From Hyphomicrobiales bacterium (GTDB taxonomy: Bacteria > Pseudomonadota > Alphaproteobacteria > Rhizobiales > Xanthobacteraceae): a stretch of 38,792 nucleotides of DNA. Shown in pieces: positions 33,991 through 38,792 of the stretch; positions within the stretch are counted from its first letter, which is position 1, and every line of letters begins with the position of its first letter. The stretch is from positions 1-38,792 of the forward strand of contig JAFKKO010000140.1 in assembly GCA_017305455.1 (NCBI GenBank), given 5' to 3'. The position numbers were made by a program, and so were the translations under genes. The notes below the pieces were generated by a model that did not search any database, had not been told where the DNA came from, and saw nothing but the letters and a program-made list of their open reading frames with translations.

Positions 33991-34308
33991 AGACGACGAA
34001 ACGGCGTGCGGTCTGCGACAAACGCGACTTCATTGCAGTGCGGGATCGGTCTGTCCTTGTCGCGGGTCGTGGAATCACGGCAAAGTCAAATGGTATCCGG
34101 GTGGCTTCGCATCATGGGCTTGCGCGCCCCGCAAAGGGTCGTTGTGAGAATCATGCGATAGATGCCGCCGACCCGGCATGGTGCGAAACGTAATCGCGAT
34201 CCAGCAGGCTTCTTATTTGTGTTTCGAGTCGGAGTACGATCGATACCGCGCGGGGTTCTCCGCGCCGCTCTTGCGGTGAGGTCTCTGTGAGGCCCGAAAG
34301 GATCCTGG
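33991..34308. other. Region of about 318 bp without recognisable gene
   Basis: Between the molybdopterin-oxidoreductase remnant and the small membrane protein gene. Weak minus-strand frames exist but show no clear similarity; the stretch may be further decayed sequence of the same pseudogene and the promoter of the gene at 34309. No repeat boundary or insertion scar was recognised. Confidence 0.4.
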
Positions 34309-34674
34309 TTGGTTATCATCGGCTATCTTTACCGCTTCGCCTCGAACTTCGCGTTCCTCGCGCTGGTCTATCTGTCACTGAATTATCTGACCAAATACAA
34401 CGAGCGCACGGTGATCGCCTTGCTGGTGCTGCTCTATTGCACCATGCGAATCGTCTCCACCCTGCGGATGTTTTTCTTCTTCCAGAAGATCGAGCGGCTG
34501 GAGAGCGAAGTCCGCAGCATCAACATCGCAAGTCCGACCGAAAACCAGATCCGCAAAAAGTCCGTCCGGGAGGTCGCGACCCTGCGCCATCAGGGTGAAC
34601 TGAAGGCCTATATAGACCTTCTGTTCATGACGCTGGTTGTGCTGCTCTGCATCGCGAAGATTTTCACCGCCTGA
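34309..34674 (+). CDS. Hypothetical inner-membrane protein (121 aa)
   Basis: A 121-residue protein with two hydrophobic segments near the N-terminus (about residues 7-25 and 34-56), a charged cytoplasmic-type helix (KIERLESEVRSINIASPTENQIRKKSVREVATLRHQ, about 59-97) and a last membrane segment (100-119). The start is inferred to be a TTG at 34309 with AAAGG six bases upstream, since no in-frame ATG fits before the first helix. No family recognised. It converges with nnrS, 24 bases apart. Confidence 0.65.
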   Translation: MVIIGYLYRFASNFAFLALVYLSLNYLTKYNERTVIALLVLLYCTMRIVSTLRMFFFFQKIERLESEVRSINIASPTENQIRKKSVREVATLRHQGELKAYIDLLFMTLVVLLCIAKIFTA

Positions 34675-34698
34675 CAGCCGCGGCGATGCCGTGCGATC

Positions 34699-35913
34699 TT
34701 AGTTGGCGCGCGCCTGCACCGCGGCGTCTTTCCGTTTCGGCTCGCCGAGCAGCATCGGACCGAACACTGCCCCAAAGCCGAAGAACGCGACCACCCAGGC
34801 AAGCGCCGCGATATGCAGCAGATGCTCGCTCCAGGCTGGATGGACCGCGGCGCAAATCCGGGCCAATGCCGCCACCACCACCGCAGCATAGATCGTCTCG
34901 ACGGCGCGCGAGGCCTTCAGCGGCCGTCCGGTATGACCAAGACTCGCGCGTGTCATCACCGCCAGCGTCATGACGCCGGCGCTACCGACCATCCAGGCAT
35001 GGGCGCCGCCGCTGGCCGGAATCAGATCGAAGGCACCGGCTCCGGCCAGCAGAAAGCCGAGCGGCAGGAAGGCGTAACCGACATGCAGGATCAGCAGCAG
35101 GCGGTCGCGCAGGACGCGGTCGCCGGCCCAGCGCCCCATGCGGATCGCATGCAACACACCGGCCAAAAGCAGCGCCACGCCGGTCATGTGACTTGCCGGC
35201 ATCGCGATCCAGAGGACCAGCGCCGCGACGGTGAGCAGAAGCGTGGCCAGGTCGAACAGCGCGAACTGCGCCGGCAGGCGTCCCGGATTCTCGCGCGTCA
35301 GCCAGTTGCGGGTGAACGCCGGAATGATACGGCCTGCAATCAGCGAGAGGAGAAACACGATGACGGCGATGCCGAGCCGGATGCTGTAATCGGCCGCGCC
35401 CTCAAAATGCGTTTCAAGATGGAAGGTGACATTGCTGGCCAGCAGGAAGCCCACCACGACAACCACCTTGAGATTGCGCCAGTTGCCGCTGGCGCAGACC
35501 TCGCGCGCGGCAAGGGCAGTGAGCATGGCCAGGAAACCGCAATCCACGATCATCGCGGCGAGCCAACCGGTATCGATCGACAGCGTGACCGCGAGACGGC
35601 CGGCGATCCAGAGCAGCACCATCGCCAGCAGCGGACTGTCCTTGATCGGCGCGCGGCCGGTCCAGTTCGGAAGCGCGGTGAACAGAAAACCGGCGATGAT
35701 CGCCGGCAGGTAGCCGTAGAGCATTTCGTGAATATGCCAATCGCGCGGCGCGAAGACGGAGTGCAGGCTCAGTTCGCCGTAGAACACCGGCAGCCACACC
35801 ATAATGACGAGACCGGCATAGATCGCGCCGAGCAGAAAAAACGGCCGGAAGCCGTAGGACAGAAAGGCCGGGTAACGCGGCGCCGTCCCCTGCGAGACGT
35901 TATTGTGATTCAT
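34699..35913 (-). CDS. nnrS: NnrS family protein (nitric oxide response)
   Basis: A 404-residue polytopic membrane protein with about 12 hydrophobic helices. The N-terminal SYGFRPFFLLGAIYAGL and the histidine-bearing FAPRDWHIHEMLYGYLPAIIAGFLFTALPNWTGR are NnrS signatures. In Rhodobacter, NnrS is a heme- and copper-containing protein expressed with nitrite and NO reductases, and in Vibrio it protects against NO stress. A perfect FNR/NnrR-type box lies 135 bases upstream. The nsrR gene upstream on the same strand adds to the NO-response context. No nir or nor genes are in the window. Confidence 0.93.
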   Translation of the reverse strand: MNHNNVSQGTAPRYPAFLSYGFRPFFLLGAIYAGLVIMVWLPVFYGELSLHSVFAPRDWHIHEMLYGYLPAIIAGFLFTALPNWTGRAPIKDSPLLAMVLLWIAGRLAVTLSIDTGWLAAMIVDCGFLAMLTALAAREVCASGNWRNLKVVVVVGFLLASNVTFHLETHFEGAADYSIRLGIAVIVFLLSLIAGRIIPAFTRNWLTRENPGRLPAQFALFDLATLLLTVAALVLWIAMPASHMTGVALLLAGVLHAIRMGRWAGDRVLRDRLLLILHVGYAFLPLGFLLAGAGAFDLIPASGGAHAWMVGSAGVMTLAVMTRASLGHTGRPLKASRAVETIYAAVVVAALARICAAVHPAWSEHLLHIAALAWVVAFFGFGAVFGPMLLGEPKRKDAAVQARAN

Positions 35914-36309
35914 GATGCAATCTCCCGAACAACCGGCACAATCGCCACTTGGCGGTAAGTCTGCCCGATGCTGCGCACGTCGCTTCCGCTTTCCGAACTG
36001 CCATTGGTCTCCAGCATGGAATTCATTCCGTTTATGCCTGTTCCGGATTGATTTTGATCAATTCCGATGCGGATATCACAATAAGAAATACTACAAAGTC
36101 ATATTAAAGGACATCCCGAAAGCAGGTCGCCTGCGCAGCGTAACGTCGCCTCGCAAAACATGCCGGCGCAGGACATTGGCGAAGACATTTACGGCAGGCA
36201 TCATCAGACGGACATGGCCAGAGGGGCATGTCTGCGCGTCTGCAAGCACAAGTCACCGCTCGCGGAACCCGCGTCGGATGATCAGACAGCGTTCAAACAG
36301 CGTGACGGG
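35914..36309. other. Regulatory intergenic region between nsrR and nnrS, 396 bp
   Basis: No gene seen. The region contains the FNR/NnrR box and a notably AT-rich stretch (about 36062-36110) compared with its surroundings. Short inverted arms GGAAT-TC-ATTCC lie at 36019-36030. No second NsrR-type palindrome was found here. Confidence 0.5.
36048..36061. promoter_or_regulatory. FNR/NnrR-type box upstream of nnrS
   Basis: TTGAT-TTTG-ATCAA is a perfect match to the TTGAT-N4-ATCAA sequence bound by CRP/FNR-family regulators such as FNR, FixK and NnrR. It lies 135 bases before nnrS. NnrR activation of nnrS in response to NO is established in Rhodobacter; FixK or FNR binding cannot be excluded from sequence. 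Confidence 0.75.
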
Positions 36310-36738
36310 TCAGGCCGCAGGCCGGATTCCGAAGTCCTTCGGACTGAGCAGCAAATCGGCCAGTGTATAACGGTCAAGCGTCGCCACGAAGGCGCCGAGC
36401 GCTTCCTTCAGCGCGCCGCGCAAACGGCAGCGCGAGGTGATCAGGCAGTTGTTGTCCGCTCCGAAACATTCCACCAGCGCGAAATCCGGCTCGGTGGCGC
36501 GAACCACATCGCCCAGACGAATCTTGTTGGGGCGTTTGGCCAGCTTCAGGCCGCCGGAGCGACCGCGCACCGCGGTGAGATATCCCGCGCGGGTGAGCTG
36601 GTTGGCAACCTTCATCAAGTGAGCGCGGGAAATTCCGTAGAGTTCCGCCGTCTCCTCGATGGTGATCAGACGCTCCTCCTGGGCCGCTGCGTACATCAGA
36701 ATGCGGAGCGCAAAGTCGGAAAAATTTGTCAAACGCAT
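36310..36738 (-). CDS. nsrR: Rrf2-family nitric-oxide-sensing repressor NsrR
   Basis: A 142-residue Rrf2 regulator. The start at 36738 gives MRLTNFSDFALRILMYAA, the classic NsrR opening with D8, an Fe-S ligand in characterised NsrR. The winged helix includes AELYGISRAHLMKVANQLTRAGYL and the wing VRGRSGGLKLA. Three cysteines C91, C98 and C104 (ECFGADNNCLITSRC) bind the NO-sensitive [4Fe-4S] cluster. The frame stays open upstream for another 195 codons, but that sequence belongs to a degraded membrane-protein gene. NO destroys the cluster and lifts repression; a matching palindrome is at 37247-37267. The nearby nnrS and DUF6522 genes are natural targets. Confidence 0.92.
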   Translation of the reverse strand: MRLTNFSDFALRILMYAAAQEERLITIEETAELYGISRAHLMKVANQLTRAGYLTAVRGRSGGLKLAKRPNKIRLGDVVRATEPDFALVECFGADNNCLITSRCRLRGALKEALGAFVATLDRYTLADLLLSPKDFGIRPAA

Positions 36739-36838
36739 TGCTGAATCCGATGAATTCAAGTCGATGGGGTATAAAGCGGCAAACCGTTCAGGCCGAGTCA
36801 ACCCCGACACATCATGCTCGCCAACGTTAAAGATACTC

Positions 36839-37221
36839 TCAATAGATATCTTTGCAAGCCGCGTGCGCACCTGCAATATCACTATTGTCCCATCGAGACA
36901 AACGCACCGCCGCAGACATCCCCAGCCCCGATCGGCGGAACCGGCACTCATACATTCGCGTGCGCCTGTCAGGCAGCAGCAGGCGCGCCATTTCGGCGCA
37001 GATCGCAAGCAGAGCAGCGCCACCGCGCACAGCCACTCCACCTTGTTGAACGCAGCAAAAGTGTACCGGCCGACATCGAACGCCACCGCCATCGTCAGGC
37101 ACGGCGCAAGAAACTTCACCGGAGTGGCCAGGAATGCCACGCCGATCAGCAGACCGAGCCACCGCAGCGAGATGGCGAACAGGCCGACCATCGAGGCCCG
37201 CCTGAACGATGCAGGCTCCAT
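36839..37221 (-). pseudogene. Frameshifted small membrane protein remnant between nsrR and the DUF6522 gene
   Basis: From an ATG at 37221 (or 37191) the frame reads MVGLFAISLRWLGLLIGVAFLATPVKFLAPCL, then AVAFDVGRYTFAAFNKVEWLCAVALL, a plausible two- to three-helix membrane protein. It then turns into arginine- and cysteine-rich nonsense. A switch of one frame near 37005-37030 restores the hydrophobic helix and its end (AALLAICAEMARLLLPDRRTR). A single frameshift explains this. The fold pattern recalls DUF4149/TMEM205-like proteins, but I am not certain. The NsrR-type operator is 26 bases upstream of its ATG, so the intact gene was probably part of the NO-response set. Programmed frameshifting or a sequencing error are alternatives. 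Confidence 0.6.
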
Positions 37222-37246
37222 CTTCCGGCTTTTCCGGATCGAAAAT

Positions 37247-37267
37247 AGATGTATAATAAATACATCT
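37247..37267. promoter_or_regulatory. NsrR-type operator over the DUF6522 promoter
   Basis: AGATGTAT-N5-ATACATCT is a perfect 8-bp inverted repeat and matches the AAGATGYAT...ATRCATCTT sequence of NsrR sites. It contains TATAAT (37252-37257), a perfect -10 element reading toward the gene at 37318, so bound NsrR would block RNA polymerase. It also lies just upstream of the divergent membrane-protein remnant. Confidence 0.75.
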
Positions 37268-37317
37268 TTTGAGCGACGCCGCAACCGTCGGGTGTCGCGG
37301 ACGATGGAGCCCAACCT

Positions 37318-37650
37318 ATGTCGCACGCATGTTCATCGGCACAATCGCCGGCGCAGCCCGGCTCGACCGCGCCTATCGAGATCGAAGGCGACACGTTCCA
37401 TGTCGACGCCGCGGTAATCGGCGACCTACTCAAGGTCGCGCCCGCCGAGGTGCCCGAGCTGATGCGCTCGGCGGCCATCACCAGCGTCTGCGAGCGCGGC
37501 CTCGACGAGCATGCCGGTCAGTTTCGTCTCAGCTTCTTCTACAAGAGCCGCCGCGTCCGGCTGAGCATCGACGAGACGGGACGCATCCTGCAACGCTCCG
37601 CCATCGACTTCGGCGACCGGCCGATGCCAAGAGCGGCGCATGCGCCCTGA
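37318..37650 (+). CDS. DUF6522 family protein
   Basis: A 110-residue soluble protein. After a variable Ser/Pro/Ala-rich N-terminus, residues about 20-95 read IEIEGDTFHVDAAVIGDLLKVAPAEVPELMRSAAITSVCERGLDEHAGQFRLSFFYKSRRVRLSIDETGRILQRSAIDFG, which fits DUF6522. One conserved cysteine stands in TSVCERG. Function is unknown. A GGAG site precedes the ATG. It is placed behind an NsrR-type operator and next to nsrR and nnrS, which suggests a part in the nitric-oxide or denitrification response. Confidence 0.85.
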   Translation: MSHACSSAQSPAQPGSTAPIEIEGDTFHVDAAVIGDLLKVAPAEVPELMRSAAITSVCERGLDEHAGQFRLSFFYKSRRVRLSIDETGRILQRSAIDFGDRPMPRAAHAP

Positions 37651-37683
37651 CTCATAAACCATTGAATGGGATGCGATTGATCG

Positions 37684-37724
37684 GTGCAGGGCATCGGCAT
37701 AGCCGCCGGATGCCCTTGCACTTT
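37684..37724 (+). terminator. Putative terminator of the DUF6522 gene
   Basis: Stem GTGCA-GGGCATC / GATGCCC-T-TGCAC with one bulged T and a 13-base loop, followed by TTT. It is 33 bases past the stop codon and before the next gene's ribosome binding site. Confidence 0.55.
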
Positions 37725-37811
37725 CGGCAGATTTTGCCACGATGGACTGTCATGAGTTCATCAAGCTGGGTGCTTAAAAACCCCGCGGCAAGATTTTCGG
37801 GAGGATCGTCG

Positions 37812-38792
37812 ATGTTGCGCCAAGTGTCCCAGGCCCTCGCTGCGCTTGTTCTGTTCGCCGCTTTGTCGCCCGCCTCGGCGCGGGCGCCGACCGGAAAGGT
37901 CAGCGTGGTGACGTCCTATTCCAAGGACCTCACCGACCCGATCAAGAAGGCCTTCGAGGCCGCGCATCCCGGCGTGACGCTGGACGTCCAGAACCGGAAC
38001 ACCAATGCCGGCGTCAAATATCTGGAAGAAACCAAGTCCAACAACCAGGTCGATATCTTCTGGGCCTCCGCGCCCGACGCCTTCGAGGCGCTGAAGGGCA
38101 AATCGCTGCTGCAGGCCTACAAGCCGAAGGCGACCGGCATTCCCGCCAAGATCGGGCAATTCCCGATCAACGATCCCGAAGGCTTCTATTTCGGCTTTGC
38201 CGCCTCGGGCTACGGCATCATGTGGAACGAGCGCTACGTGAAGGCCAACAAGCTGCCCGAGCCGAAGGAGTGGCAGGATCTCGCAGGGCCGGCTTATTTC
38301 GACCACGTCTCGATGGCGGCGCCCTCGCGCTCCGGCACCACGCACCTCACCATCGAAACCATTTTGCAGGGCGAGGGCTGGGATAAAGGCTGGGGCACGC
38401 TGAAGGCGGTGTCCGGCAATTTCCGCGAAGTCACCGAGCGCTCGTTCGGCGTGCCGGAAGCGGTCAATTCCGGGCAGGTCGGCTATGGCATCGTCATCGA
38501 CTTCTTCGCGTTCACCTCGCAGGCCTCGGGCTTCCCGGTAAAGTTCGTCTATCCTTCGGTCACCACCATCGTGCCGGCGAATGTCGGCATCGTCGCCAAT
38601 GCGCCGAACAAGGCGGGCGCCGAAGCCTTCGTCGAGTTCCTGCTGTCGCCGGCGGGCCAGACCATCCTGTTCGAGCCGGGCGTGCGCCGCCTGCCGGTCA
38701 ATCCGGCGGCCTACGAAAAAGCGCCGAAGGACTATCCCAATCCCTTCAAGGATCCTCGCCTCAATTCGATGATCAAGTTCGACGTCAAGACC
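37812..38792 (+). CDS. ABC transporter substrate-binding protein (iron(III)/family 1 type), 3' end beyond window
   Basis: 327 codons are visible with no stop. A signal peptide (about residues 1-24, ending ASARA) precedes a periplasmic binding-protein fold: VSVVTSYSKDLTDPIKKAFEAAHPGVTLDV, then DIFWASAPDAFEALKG, ASGYGIMWNERYVKANKLPEPKEWQDLAGPAYFDHVSMAAPSRSGTTHLTIETIL, and PANVGIVANAPNKAGAEAFVEFLLSPAGQ. This pattern marks the Fe3+/thiamine/2-aminoethylphosphonate binding-protein group. The ATG at 37812 has GGGAGG seven bases upstream; an in-frame ATG at 37752 lacks such a site. The ligand cannot be fixed; transporter permease and ATPase genes presumably follow. Confidence 0.88.
   Translation, partial: MLRQVSQALAALVLFAALSPASARAPTGKVSVVTSYSKDLTDPIKKAFEAAHPGVTLDVQNRNTNAGVKYLEETKSNNQVDIFWASAPDAFEALKGKSLLQAYKPKATGIPAKIGQFPINDPEGFYFGFAASGYGIMWNERYVKANKLPEPKEWQDLAGPAYFDHVSMAAPSRSGTTHLTIETILQGEGWDKGWGTLKAVSGNFREVTERSFGVPEAVNSGQVGYGIVIDFFAFTSQASGFPVKFVYPSVTTIVPANVGIVANAPNKAGAEAFVEFLLSPAGQTILFEPGVRRLPVNPAAYEKAPKDYPNPFKDPRLNSMIKFDVKT

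Noticed and set aside
36310-37326. A 338-residue fusion of a membrane protein with NsrR
   Set aside because: NsrR homology begins exactly at the internal ATG at 36738, and the linking sequence is Cys/Arg-rich out-of-frame translation of a decayed gene.
1-38792. CRISPR arrays, tRNA or rRNA genes, insertion sequences, prophage or attachment sites
   Set aside because: No regularly spaced direct repeats, no tRNA cloverleaf sequence, no transposase or integrase motifs were seen in any frame.

Overview
The window reads as chromosomal DNA of a GC-rich alphaproteobacterium, most likely a Rhizobiales member near Bradyrhizobium, Rhodopseudomonas or a related soil genus. Pointers are the Omp25/31-type outer membrane protein, the DUF6894, DUF6522 and DUF3309 small proteins, a SorAB sulfite dehydrogenase, a polyhydroxyalkanoate-system protein, CTTG-type promoter sequence, and an intergenic palindrome (GTCATGGCCGGGCTTG...) of the kind common in Bradyrhizobium relatives. 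The species cannot be fixed from the sequence alone. No tRNA, rRNA, CRISPR array, insertion sequence or prophage was seen.

Layout. 1-5.3 kb: the start of ettA (ABC-F translation factor), a small ORF, an outer membrane beta-barrel protein, an AraC regulator, an L,D-transpeptidase and a proline-rich membrane-anchored protein. 5.3-9.2 kb: a minus-strand run VWA protein > single-domain rhodanese > sseA, divergent from a MoxR ATPase, with a GlsB-like stress membrane protein between. 9.2-12.7 kb: small housekeeping and stress genes (GIY-YIG protein, secreted coiled-coil protein, DUF2188-like, DUF6894, glutathione peroxidase, Tat-exported dienelactone hydrolase, DUF3309).

12.8-28.9 kb is the core: malQ on the minus strand, then a tight plus-strand operon glgE > treS-mak fusion > glgB > glgX > treZ > treY, with most junctions overlapping by 1-4 bases. 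TreS and the maltokinase domain turn trehalose into maltose and maltose-1-phosphate. GlgE and GlgB build branched glucan from it. GlgX and MalQ remodel or debranch it, and TreY/TreZ convert linear glucan ends back to trehalose, so the operon encodes a closed trehalose-glucan loop. An EcfG-like (general stress) promoter motif sits in front of glgE, and a similar one in front of the DUF3309 gene.

28.9-29.5 kb holds a candidate small RNA on the minus strand and a PHA-system gene preceded by a long nested palindrome. 29.5-34.0 kb is a minus-strand sulfur-oxidation locus (fccA-like, fccB-like, then sorA and sorB behind an ECF-type promoter candidate), next to a frameshifted molybdopterin oxidoreductase pseudogene. 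34.3-37.7 kb is a nitric-oxide-response locus: nnrS with a perfect FNR/NnrR box upstream, nsrR, a frameshifted membrane-protein remnant, and a DUF6522 gene whose TATAAT sequence lies inside a perfect NsrR-type palindrome. The window ends inside an ABC-transporter substrate-binding protein gene.
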